The translations under genes were made by a program, and so were the position numbers. DNA of 64,000 bases from positions 594,059-658,058 of the forward strand of contig NZ_LNUV01000003.1 in the NCBI RefSeq assembly GCF_001512285.1, in the 5' to 3' direction. The stretch comes from Arthrobacter sp. EpRS71 (GTDB taxonomy: Bacteria > Actinomycetota > Actinomycetes > Actinomycetales > Micrococcaceae). Within the stretch, counting starts at the first letter, position 1, and each line of letters opens with the position of its first letter. The notes under the pieces were generated by a model. It was given only the letters and a program-made list of their open reading frames with translations. It was not told the DNA's origin and did no database searches. Shown here one piece after another: positions 46,909-54,575 of this stretch.

Positions 46909-46927
46909 TGCGGACTGCCTGCGGACT
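46909..46927 (+). repeat. Right pair of TGCGGACT repeats (candidate integrase arm site)
   Basis: TGCGGACT at 46909-46916 and 46920-46927, the same 11-bp period and orientation as the left pair, 27 bases before the right core. Confidence 0.6.
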
Positions 46928-46953
46928 ATGACCGCTTCTGCCGCGTGATCTAG

Positions 46954-48378
46954 CTAGACGCCGTAGTAGAGCTCGAACTCGTAGGGGTTCGGGCGCAGTG
47001 ACAGCGGGCGGATCTCGTTCTCGTACTTGTAGTCAATCCAAGTATCGATCAGGTCCTGGGTGAAGACGCCGCCGGCCTGGAGGAACTCGTTATCCTCGCG
47101 CAGGGCCTCGAGTGCTTCTTCCAGGGAGCCCGGAGCCTTGGGGATGTCCTTGGCTTCCTCGGCCGGGAGCTCGTAGAGGTCCTTGTCAATGGGAGCCGGG
47201 GGTTCAATGCGGTTGCGGATGCCATCGATGCCGGCCATCAGCTGGGCAGCGAACGCCAGGTACGGGTTGGACGAGGGGTCCGGAGCGCGGAACTCGATGC
47301 GCTTGGCCTTCGGATTGGTGCCCGTGATCGGGATACGGATACCGGCGGAGCGGTTGCCCTGCGAGTAGACCATGTTCACGGGGGCTTCGAAGCCCTTGAC
47401 CAGTCGGCGGTAGGAGTTAACCGTCGGGTTGGTGAAAGCAAGAACTGCGGAGGAGTGCTTCAGCAAGCCGCCGATGTACCAGCGGGCCATGTCGGAAAGG
47501 CCAGCGTAGCCCTTCTCGTCATAGAACAGCGGGTCGCCGTTGCTCCACAGCGACTGGTGGCAGTGCATGCCCGAGCCGTTGTCACCGAACACAGGCTTCG
47601 GCATGAACGTGACGGACTTGCCCCAAGCATCTGCCGTGTTCTTGATGATGTACTTGAACTTCTGCAGGTCATCAGCAGCCGCGGTCAGCGTGGTGAACTT
47701 GTAGTTGATCTCAGCCTGGCCGGCGGATCCAACTTCGTGGTGGGAGCGCTCAACCTCAAGGCCGGCCTTGTCCAGTTCGATGCACATGGCATCGCGAAGG
47801 TCAGCCTGCTTGTCGGTGGGGGAGACCGGGAAGTAACCGCCCTTGACGGGGGTCTTGTAACCGAGGTTTCCACCCTCTTCCTTGCGGCCTGTGTTCCAGT
47901 GTGCTTCTTCAGAGTCAATCTTGTAGAAGCTGCCCTGCGGGGAGGACTCGTACTGGATGTTGTCGAAGACGAAGAACTCGGCTTCGGGAGCGAAGAAGGC
48001 GGTGTCGGCGATGCCTGTGGATGCCAGGTACGCTTCAGCCTTCTCTGCCACGCCGCGGGGGTCGCGGTGGTACGGGTCGCCCGTACGGGGGTTCACGATG
48101 GAGAAGTTCAGCGCGAGAGTCTTCTCGATGCGGAAGGTGTCGATGAAGGCCGAGGTCACATCCGGGATGAGCTGCATGTCGGACTCGGCGATGCCCTGGA
48201 AGCCGCGGATGGAAGATCCGTCGAAGAGCTGGCCGTGGACGAAGAAATCGAGGTCGACGCTCTTGGCCGGCACGTTGAAGTGCTGCTGGACACCAGGGAG
48301 GTCGGTGAAGCGGATATCGACGAATTTGACGTCTTCGTCTTTGATGAACTTGAGGACTTCGTCCGCAGTCTTGAACAT
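46954..48378 (-). CDS. glnA: Glutamine synthetase type I (GlnA1)
   Basis: The 474-residue main ammonia-assimilating glutamine synthetase. Motifs: [51 protein letters not shown] (read in parts), and the adenylylation loop IDKDLYELP, with Tyr402 as the expected GlnE target. AAGGAG lies seven bases before the ATG. A GlnR box lies 132 bases upstream. The last eight codons and part of the stop form the right attachment core of the integrated element, yet the C-terminus ELYYGV is normal and complete. Confidence 0.97.
   Translation of the reverse strand: MFKTADEVLKFIKDEDVKFVDIRFTDLPGVQQHFNVPAKSVDLDFFVHGQLFDGSSIRGFQGIAESDMQLIPDVTSAFIDTFRIEKTLALNFSIVNPRTGDPYHRDPRGVAEKAEAYLASTGIADTAFFAPEAEFFVFDNIQYESSPQGSFYKIDSEEAHWNTGRKEEGGNLGYKTPVKGGYFPVSPTDKQADLRDAMCIELDKAGLEVERSHHEVGSAGQAEINYKFTTLTAAADDLQKFKYIIKNTADAWGKSVTFMPKPVFGDNGSGMHCHQSLWSNGDPLFYDEKGYAGLSDMARWYIGGLLKHSSAVLAFTNPTVNSYRRLVKGFEAPVNMVYSQGNRSAGIRIPITGTNPKAKRIEFRAPDPSSNPYLAFAAQLMAGIDGIRNRIEPPAPIDKDLYELPAEEAKDIPKAPGSLEEALEALREDNEFLQAGGVFTQDLIDTWIDYKYENEIRPLSLRPNPYEFELYYGV
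46955..46979. repeat. Right attachment core (native glnA 3' end)
   Basis: Exact 25-bp match to 44619-44643. It lies within glnA from the codon for Glu-Leu-Tyr-Tyr-Gly-Val to the stop. Confidence 0.8.
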
Positions 48379-48509
48379 CTATGCTCCTTATGCATATCAA
48401 GTAACAGGCCCGGAAGGCCGCGTGGTGCAGCCCATACCAAGGGTCCGGAGACACAAAAAGATCCCCGTGCCGTGGTGGCTGGCAACTCATACCACCATAG
48501 GGAGATGGG

Positions 48510-48547
48510 ATTTCCCGGGGGTGTCAGTATTGTTTCCGGCAGGTTAC
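48510..48547 (-). promoter_or_regulatory. GlnR-type box upstream of glnA
   Basis: On the minus strand the sequence reads GTAAC-N6-GAAAC-N6-GACAC-N6-GAAAT, an almost perfect fit to the actinobacterial GlnR consensus (GTnAC-N6-GAAAC, twice, six-base spacers). It is 132 bases upstream of glnA and reads toward it. GlnR activates or represses nitrogen genes according to nitrogen status. The rest of the 311-base gap (48379-48689) holds no gene. Confidence 0.8.
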
Positions 48548-48689
48548 AGAATCATCTGTTGTGTAAACGGTAGTCGGCTGTCCGGTGTCCGGTCCATCCG
48601 GGTCCGGTGGGCGAACACCCGGGGCGTTGCGCGCCGATCAGTCTTCCCGCGGGTCGGTCAGCAGGCATGCCAGCCGTTAGGCTTGGAGT

Positions 48690-49127
48690 GTGGTGGATCG
48701 AAAAGACATTGGCTCCTGGTTGAGCGGCCCGGATACTTCCGGAATCTCCAAATATCCCGGTGAACGGCTGGGCTTGCCCGAGTCCGGTCCCGGCTCCATG
48801 GCGCGGGCCGGGCGCCGCATCCTTGGCATCGTGGTGGACTGGACCATCGCCTTGGTGATCAGCAATTTCGCCTTCGGCGGTAATTCGTGGGCTACCTTGG
48901 CCATTTTTGCTGCAGAGCAAATCCTCCTGATCGGAACGCTGGGATACAGCATCGGACACAGGATCGCCGGCATCCATGTGGTTCGTCTGGGTGGTGGCCC
49001 CGCAGGACCATTGGCCGCTGTGGTGCGGACCGTCCTACTCTGCCTGGTCATTCCTGCGGTGGTGTTCGACCCCGACCAGCGCGGTTTGCATGACAAAGCG
49101 ATGAACACCATCCTCATCAGGATGTAG
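48690..49127 (+). CDS. RDD family membrane protein
   Basis: A 145-residue protein with an RDD domain: ARAGRRILGIVVDWTIALVI carries the Arg and Asp of the family, and three hydrophobic segments follow. GHRIAGIHVVRLGGGPAG lies between the second and third. The start is GTG 48690, or GTG 48693 with better spacing to GGAG. It is divergent from glnA; the same neighbour pair occurs in mycobacteria (Rv2219A-glnA1, from memory). Function unknown, possibly transport. Confidence 0.88.
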   Translation: MVDRKDIGSWLSGPDTSGISKYPGERLGLPESGPGSMARAGRRILGIVVDWTIALVISNFAFGGNSWATLAIFAAEQILLIGTLGYSIGHRIAGIHVVRLGGGPAGPLAAVVRTVLLCLVIPAVVFDPDQRGLHDKAMNTILIRM

Positions 49128-49173
49128 CCGAACGCCAGGTTAGCTGGCTCTGCGATAGAGCAACCCCAACCAG

Positions 49174-49210
49174 AAACCGCCCCTGTCTCACTGAGAGACA
49201 GGGGCGGTTT
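49174..49210. terminator. Bidirectional terminator between convergent genes
   Basis: AAACCGCCCCTGTCTC at 49174-49189 pairs perfectly with 49195-49210, with A's before and T's after. It ends the RDD gene and the DUF4191 gene, which converge here. Confidence 0.9.
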
Positions 49211-49235
49211 CAGTTTTGTCGAGCAGCTTCGTGAA

Positions 49236-49997
49236 TCAGCGTCCCCGAGCGGCCTTGCGGTCCGGGCGGGCCTTGTAAGGATCAATGCCCTTGGGGATCG
49301 GCAGACGGTTTCCCAGGGAGTTAATGCGCTTTGACACGGCGTTCACTTCCACCTTGGTCAGTTCGTTCTTCAGTTTGCCCATGGTCTTGGCCAACTTGTT
49401 CAGTGGCACCTGGCCTTCACCGCGACCGGATTCCAGAACATGGATGGTCACGTTGGGCAGGATGCGCGCGAGGCGTTTGCGCTCGGCATCCACCAGAGGC
49501 TTGACGCGGTGCGTGGGCCCTTCGCTGACAAGGACGACGCCCGGACGGCCAATGGCCATGAACACGGCGTCTTGAGTGCGGGGGTTGACGGCAACTGGCT
49601 GATCCTGGGTGACCCAACCGCGGCGAAGAGTACCCAAGGCTGCGCCGGAAGCACCGGGCTGGTTCTCAATTTGAGCGAAGGCAGCCTTCTCAGCCCGGCG
49701 GGAAAGAATGAAGACAGCCGCGAGCAGACCCAGTGGGATGCCAATGATGAGGCCGGTAACCCAGTTCTCCAGCAGGAAGCCTACGAGCAGGGCCACAGCA
49801 ACCACGGCAAGGAATGCCAGCAGCATGACCCACACAACCTGCGGATCATTACGCCGGGTCATTTTGAAGACTTCAGCGATCTGCTTCAGCTGGCTCGGCT
49901 TCTTGGCCTTGGCTTCCTTGGGCTTGCGCTTGAACAGCCCACGCTTGGGTGCGTCGGCCGAGGGGGTCGAATTGCTGGAATCAGAGGAGTTCGCCAT
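49236..49997 (-). CDS. DUF4191 membrane protein
   Basis: A 253-residue protein with a charged N-terminus (PKRGLFKRKPKEAKAKK), the conserved LKQIAEVFKMTRRNDPQVVW segment, two membrane passes (about 57-78 and 83-102) and a soluble C-terminal domain (GVVLVSEGPTHRVKPLVDAE). It fits the DUF4191 family (compare Rv2219), usually next to lipA as here. Function unknown. Confidence 0.88.
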   Translation of the reverse strand: MANSSDSSNSTPSADAPKRGLFKRKPKEAKAKKPSQLKQIAEVFKMTRRNDPQVVWVMLLAFLAVVAVALLVGFLLENWVTGLIIGIPLGLLAAVFILSRRAEKAAFAQIENQPGASGAALGTLRRGWVTQDQPVAVNPRTQDAVFMAIGRPGVVLVSEGPTHRVKPLVDAERKRLARILPNVTIHVLESGRGEGQVPLNKLAKTMGKLKNELTKVEVNAVSKRINSLGNRLPIPKGIDPYKARPDRKAARGR

Positions 49998-50081
49998 AGT
50001 GCCTTAATTCTACGTGATGGACGCCGAAGGACCGGACGCCATGACGCAGGCATCCGGTCCCCAGGTACTGCTGTGTGGTGT

Positions 50082-51101
50082 TTAGCTGTGGGCGGCGAGG
50101 ATGGTGGAGGCTTCCTGGCGGGTGGTGCCGGAGTCCTGGATGCCGTCGGCGATGTGGGCGAGTTCGGCGGGGATGTCGCGGCCCTTCTTGCGCATCGCGG
50201 TGGCCCACAAACGCCCGGCACGGTACGAGGACCGCACCAAGGGGCCGGACATGACGCCGAGGAACCCGATCTCCTGGGCTTCTTCCTGGAGGTCCACGAA
50301 TTCCTGGGGTTTGACCCAGCGGTCCACCGGCAAGTGCCGCTCGGACGGGCGCAGGTACTGGGTGATGGTGATCAGATCGCACCCGGCCTGGTGCAGGTCG
50401 CGGAGGGCTTCGGAGATTTCCTCGCGGGTCTCGCCCATGCCCAGGATCAGGTTGGACTTGGTCACCATGCCCAAATCCCGGCCCTGGGTAATCACATCGA
50501 GGGAGCGCTCGTAGCGGAACGCCGGACGGATCCGCTTGAAAATCCTCGGCACGGTCTCCACGTTGTGCGCGAACACCTCGGGCTTGGAATCGCAGATCGC
50601 CGCGATGTGCTCGGGCTTGCCGGAGAAATCAGGGATCAGCAACTCCACCCCGGTACCGGGGTTCAGTTCGTGGATCTTCCGGACCGTTTCGGCGTACAAC
50701 CACACGCCCTCATCGGCCAGGTCATCCCGGGCCACCCCGGTCACCGTGGCGTAGCGCAACTGCATCGCCTGGACACTGCGGGCCACCTTGGTGGGTTCGA
50801 ACATGTCCACCGGGGACGGTTTGCCGGTATCGATCTGGCAGAAATCACAGCGCCGGGTGCACTCGGACCCGCCGATCAGGAACGTCGCTTCCTTGTCTTC
50901 CCAGCACTCAAAAATGTTCGGGCAGCCGGCCTCCTCACACACCGTGTGCAGGCCTTCCTTCTTCACCAGATTCTTGAGCTGAACAAACTCAGGACCCATC
51001 TGGACCTTGGCCTTGATCCACTCAGGCTTACGTTCAACCGGGACCGCCGAGTTACGCTGCTCAACGCGCAGCAACTTACGGCCTTCAGGTGCCAAGGTCA
51101 C
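50082..51101 (-). CDS. lipA: Lipoyl synthase
   Basis: A 339-residue radical SAM enzyme that inserts two sulfurs into the octanoyl chain on lipoyl domains. The auxiliary cluster motif is [13 protein letters not shown] (C-x4-C-x5-C), and the radical SAM cluster is [11 protein letters not shown] (C-x3-C-x2-C). The terminal R-SSYRAG motif is present ([11 protein letters not shown]). The GTG at 51101 overlaps the lipB stop by four bases. Its substrates include SucB, encoded in this window. Confidence 0.97.
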   Translation of the reverse strand: MTLAPEGRKLLRVEQRNSAVPVERKPEWIKAKVQMGPEFVQLKNLVKKEGLHTVCEEAGCPNIFECWEDKEATFLIGGSECTRRCDFCQIDTGKPSPVDMFEPTKVARSVQAMQLRYATVTGVARDDLADEGVWLYAETVRKIHELNPGTGVELLIPDFSGKPEHIAAICDSKPEVFAHNVETVPRIFKRIRPAFRYERSLDVITQGRDLGMVTKSNLILGMGETREEISEALRDLHQAGCDLITITQYLRPSERHLPVDRWVKPQEFVDLQEEAQEIGFLGVMSGPLVRSSYRAGRLWATAMRKKGRDIPAELAHIADGIQDSGTTRQEASTILAAHS

Positions 51102-51766
51102 TGGAGTGCTCCTTCGGGTGTGGAAACGAGTGCTTCTTCGTGCTTGCTGAATTCTTCAACGAAGCGGTCAACGATATCGGCAGGGTTGATGGTCCGGCCG
51201 GTTTCCAGCGACATGGTGGTGACGCTGGCGTCGGTGATGCCACAAGCGATGATCTGCGCATAGGGTGCGAGGTCATTACTGCAGTTGATGGCCACGCCGT
51301 GCATGGTGACGCCGTCCAGGACGCGAATGCCGATCGCGGCAATCTTACGGTCAGGTCCTTTGTCGTCGGCCAGGATCCAGACTCCCGCCCGGCCCTTCAC
51401 CGTGACGGCCTTGATGCCGTAGTCGTCCATCACGGCAATCATGATGGCCTCAAGACGTTCCACGTAATCGCGGATGCCGGCGCGGTTCTTAAGTTTGAGG
51501 ATTGGATACGCAATGAGCTGGCCTGGGCCGTGCCAGGTCAGTTTGCCGCCGCGGTCCACGGGAACGACGGGAGTGCCGTCAAAGGGGCGTTCGTGGTCCT
51601 CCGTGAGTTTGCCGGCCGTGTAGACGGCGGCGTGCTCAAGGATCAAGACGGTGCTGTTCTTCTCGCCCGCAACAACTTTGTTGTGGATTTCGCGTTGCAG
51701 GTCCCAGCCCTGCATGTAATCAACGAAGTCCGGGGCAAGACCCAGTTGTGAAAACTCAAGAGTCAT
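51098..51766 (-). CDS. lipB: Octanoyltransferase
   Basis: A 222-residue enzyme that transfers octanoate from octanoyl-ACP to lipoyl domains, upstream of LipA. The motifs [19 protein letters not shown] and [15 protein letters not shown] (here [19 protein letters not shown]) are present, with the catalytic Cys in [12 protein letters not shown] and Lys in RKIAAIG. I chose the ATG at 51766; the upstream frame to 51829 is not family-like. It is divergent from the kinase gene at 51914. Confidence 0.96.
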   Translation of the reverse strand: MTLEFSQLGLAPDFVDYMQGWDLQREIHNKVVAGEKNSTVLILEHAAVYTAGKLTEDHERPFDGTPVVPVDRGGKLTWHGPGQLIAYPILKLKNRAGIRDYVERLEAIMIAVMDDYGIKAVTVKGRAGVWILADDKGPDRKIAAIGIRVLDGVTMHGVAINCSNDLAPYAQIIACGITDASVTTMSLETGRTINPADIVDRFVEEFSKHEEALVSTPEGALQ

Positions 51767-51913
51767 GGGTTCAAGCTTAGACCCAGCAGGAGTCTGGCCC
51801 TGGTTTTGTGGTGAACCTCTCAGTCGCATCCCGGGTGGTCAGTACGGGCACAGGTGGGGGAGGGCCTGTGGATAACTTCTGCGCAATCTTCTGCATTCGG
51901 GTACACCTTATCT

Positions 51914-53542
51914 ATGGAAACTCTGGACCTCCCCGAGGCTGTGGCTCCCCACGTTCCGGGCTATTCGATATCCCGCCCGCTGGGCCACGGCAGTAGTTCG
52001 ACTGTTTGGCTTGCCACGAGGATGAGGGACGGTGCACATTTCGCGGTCAAGTGCGCCAGGAAAGGTGTCGGAGCTGGCGGGTCAACGGAATCGGATCGGA
52101 TCCGCGCGGAGACAGTCCGGGAGATGATGCTTCTCTCCGGGCTGAGGCACAAGCACCTTATACGTGTCCACGAAGTCCTCCAGGTGGGCGGCACGGACGG
52201 GGGAACCCTTGGGATCGTCATGGACTACGCAGCGGGAGGTTCGCTGGCCAACCTTGTCTCCGCGAGGGGGAGGCTCAGGATCGGCGAAGCCGTGACCATC
52301 CTGACTCCCATTGCCCAGGCACTGGACTACCTGCATGACAGCGGCTCGGAACATGGCGATGTGTCACCTGGAAACGTCCTGTTGACGGCGGATGGGATGC
52401 CTCTGTTGGCAGATCTCGGCGTTGCCGCCACGGTGGGCGGCACACCTCACGGCTTTCGGGTCGGAACGCCTGGATTCATGGAACCCCCGGGGCGGGCCTC
52501 CGGGGACGGCAACCTTTCCCGGCACAACATCCAGCCCCAACGCGACGTCTATTCGCTCGGGGCGCTGGGTTGGTACTGCCTGACAGGGACAACGCCGGGC
52601 CCGGAACAGGATCGCCCACCCCTGTCACTTCTGGTGCCGGAGGTACCCAAGGCATTGGCCGCGGCCCTGGAGTCTGCCTTGACCATGGATTCTCGGAGCC
52701 GTCCCTCGGCCAGGGAACTCGGCACGGCGATCTTCAGAAGTGCTGCCCCCGAGTCCCTCGACTTATCCGGCGTCGTGCACGAGTCGGTTATCCCGGACTT
52801 GCTGACGCGGCGCGAGACATTGGGGCGTGCACCCCGCTGTCCAACCCGGTTGTTGAAGACATGGTGGAGACTGCGGCCGTCCATGCGCAGAGCGCGGCTC
52901 CCCGCTTCACAGCGTCCGCGTCGCCAACAAGGCCGTCCCGGCCGCGGGGTGGGACGCAGGCGGGTTGTGGTGGTGGCGATTGCGGCGGTGATTGGTGTCG
53001 TGTCGTGGATTTCCTGGCAGCAGAACGAAACGACGACGGCCATACTGCAGCAAGGGGCGACGGAGAACGGCGCTGCCGATTCCGGTGAGGCAGCCGATCT
53101 TCGTGGCGCCCATCTTCTTCCGCAGGCGCTCACTGAAGGACTGCACTCCGAAGATCCCTTGATTGCCGTTCCGGCGTTGTCTGCTGTGCGCGACATCGCC
53201 TTGGCAGAGCGGCGCCTGGACCTTTTGGAGGCCGTCAACGCGCCAGGTTCACAGGCCGAGGCGAGCGATCGACAGTTGGCAGACTATCTGCGGGGCGCTG
53301 GAACAGCGTTCAACGGTTTCCATACAACGTTGACTGCGGTGACCTTGGACGGACCTCCACAGGCAGGACATGTGGTGGTGGCGGTGACTGCCACTACGTC
53401 CGGATATGAGGAACGCCGGGCCTCGGGGGAGGTTGTCAGGACCGAAGTGGCCGGGGCGCCACAACAGTTGCGGCTGGATGTTTTTCGTTCTGATGGGCGC
53501 TGGCGGATTTCAGGAGTCCTGGCCGCTGTTCCCGCACAGTGA
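51914..53542 (+). CDS. Membrane-anchored serine/threonine protein kinase-like protein
   Basis: A 542-residue protein. The N-terminal kinase domain has a glycine loop LGHGSSSTVW, Lys46 in HFAVKCAR, the catalytic loop EHGDVSPGNVLL (Asp149) and DLGVA in place of DFG (Asp167). One membrane segment lies at about 351-368, and the extracellular C-terminal ~170 residues form a domain without PASTA repeats. HGD rather than HRD may mean altered activity. Residues ~308-350 are oddly Arg/Trp-rich and may reflect a local frame disturbance (see findings). I chose ATG 51914. Confidence 0.85.
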   Translation: METLDLPEAVAPHVPGYSISRPLGHGSSSTVWLATRMRDGAHFAVKCARKGVGAGGSTESDRIRAETVREMMLLSGLRHKHLIRVHEVLQVGGTDGGTLGIVMDYAAGGSLANLVSARGRLRIGEAVTILTPIAQALDYLHDSGSEHGDVSPGNVLLTADGMPLLADLGVAATVGGTPHGFRVGTPGFMEPPGRASGDGNLSRHNIQPQRDVYSLGALGWYCLTGTTPGPEQDRPPLSLLVPEVPKALAAALESALTMDSRSRPSARELGTAIFRSAAPESLDLSGVVHESVIPDLLTRRETLGRAPRCPTRLLKTWWRLRPSMRRARLPASQRPRRQQGRPGRGVGRRRVVVVAIAAVIGVVSWISWQQNETTTAILQQGATENGAADSGEAADLRGAHLLPQALTEGLHSEDPLIAVPALSAVRDIALAERRLDLLEAVNAPGSQAEASDRQLADYLRGAGTAFNGFHTTLTAVTLDGPPQAGHVVVAVTATTSGYEERRASGEVVRTEVAGAPQQLRLDVFRSDGRWRISGVLAAVPAQ

Positions 53543-53589
53543 TAACAAAGCACCAGGACAGGCCTCAACCGGCCCGGGCCAAGGTCTTG

Positions 53590-54489
53590 TCAGCGGCCCT
53601 TTTCCGGGGCCAGCCATTCCATGGCGTCCGAGAGAGTGGGATGCAACCAGTGGAAGCCGCCTTCCTGCAATCGTGCGGGCTCCATTCGCTGGTTGGCCAT
53701 GACGAGTTCGTCCGCCAGCCCGCCTAGAACCAGTTTCAGCGCTGGCCGGGGCACGCGGAGGAAAGCCGGCCGGTGGAAGGCCTTGGCGAGTTCGGCAACG
53801 ATGGTGTTGACGTCTGCGCTCTCCGGGGCGCAAACATTCACGGGCCCCTCAAGGTTTGCTGTGATGAGGTAGGCAAGTGCACGGGCTTCGTCGGTCAACG
53901 TGATCCATGGCCAGTACTGGCGCCCGTTGCCAAAGGGTCCGCCCAGCCCGATTTTCAGTAAGGGAAGCAGAGGTCCGAGGGCGCCACCGGAGGTACTAAG
54001 CACCACACCGGTCCGGGGAGTGACCACCCTCACCCCGGATGGCGCCGTCCTGGCCATTCGCTCCCATTCACCGGACAGCTGCCCGAGTACGCCGTCGCCC
54101 TGGCCTGAATCTTCCCGCAGGACACCGTCGCGTGAGGCTCCGTAATAGCCTGAGGCGGATTGGCTGATGAAGGTGGCTGGCGGTTTGCTGAGTCGTCGCA
54201 TGGCAGCGGTCAGGGTCTGCGTGGGCTGTAGCCGGGATTCTGTGAGGACTTGTATCCGGCGTTTTGTCCAAGGACGGTCTCCGATGCCGGCGCCGGATAG
54301 GTTGACCACAGCATCGGCACCCTCCAGGACAGCTTCATCAAGCTCACCCCTGGCAGGGTCCCACGTCCATTCGAGGGCCGACGTAGCTGGGCGTCTCACC
54401 AGCCGGACAACCTCATTGCCTTCCGCAGTCAACTGCTCGGACAGGGCCGTCCCGATCATTCCCGAAGCTCCGGACATCACGATTCTCAT
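53590..54489 (-). CDS. TIGR01777 family NAD-dependent epimerase-like protein
   Basis: A 299-residue extended SDR protein. The Rossmann loop VMSGASGMIGTALSEQL, DAVVNLSGAGIGDRPWTKRR and SQSASGYYGASRDG mark the TIGR01777/YfcH group. The C-terminus has the DUF1731-type sequence RPAFLRVPRPALKLVLGG. Substrate unknown. The start ATG 54489 is preferred over ATG 54504. It lies near lipB/lipA/sucB, as its relative Rv2216 does in mycobacteria (from memory). Confidence 0.9.
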   Translation of the reverse strand: MRIVMSGASGMIGTALSEQLTAEGNEVVRLVRRPATSALEWTWDPARGELDEAVLEGADAVVNLSGAGIGDRPWTKRRIQVLTESRLQPTQTLTAAMRRLSKPPATFISQSASGYYGASRDGVLREDSGQGDGVLGQLSGEWERMARTAPSGVRVVTPRTGVVLSTSGGALGPLLPLLKIGLGGPFGNGRQYWPWITLTDEARALAYLITANLEGPVNVCAPESADVNTIVAELAKAFHRPAFLRVPRPALKLVLGGLADELVMANQRMEPARLQEGGFHWLHPTLSDAMEWLAPEKGR

Positions 54490-54575
54490 GACCCATCTCA
54501 CCATGGCGAACGCTTGTGGTGGAAACGACCGGCCGATGCCGCAACTGAGGGGTGCCTCTTGACTATGATCGAACA

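Larger units (their letters stand above)
44619..46979. mobile_element. Decayed integrative element inserted at the 3' end of glnA
   Basis: About 2.3 kb bounded by an exact 25-bp direct repeat (44619-44643 and 46955-46979). The right copy is the natural end of glnA, and the left copy is an orphan duplicate of its last eight codons plus the first stop bases. Inside each boundary lies a TGCGGACT pair with 11-bp period. Contents: an excisionase-like gene, a truncated DUF1023 hydrolase, a lipoprotein, a broken HTH fragment and a terminator. No integrase or replication gene remains. The interior looks less GC-rich than the flanks. The att and arm layout is typical of tyrosine-recombinase elements; the assignment to a specific element family is not possible. 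Confidence 0.7.

Noticed and set aside
49440..51263. 607-codon + strand open frame across DUF4191 and lipA
   Set aside because: It spans two well-supported genes on the opposite strand and has no recognisable domain.
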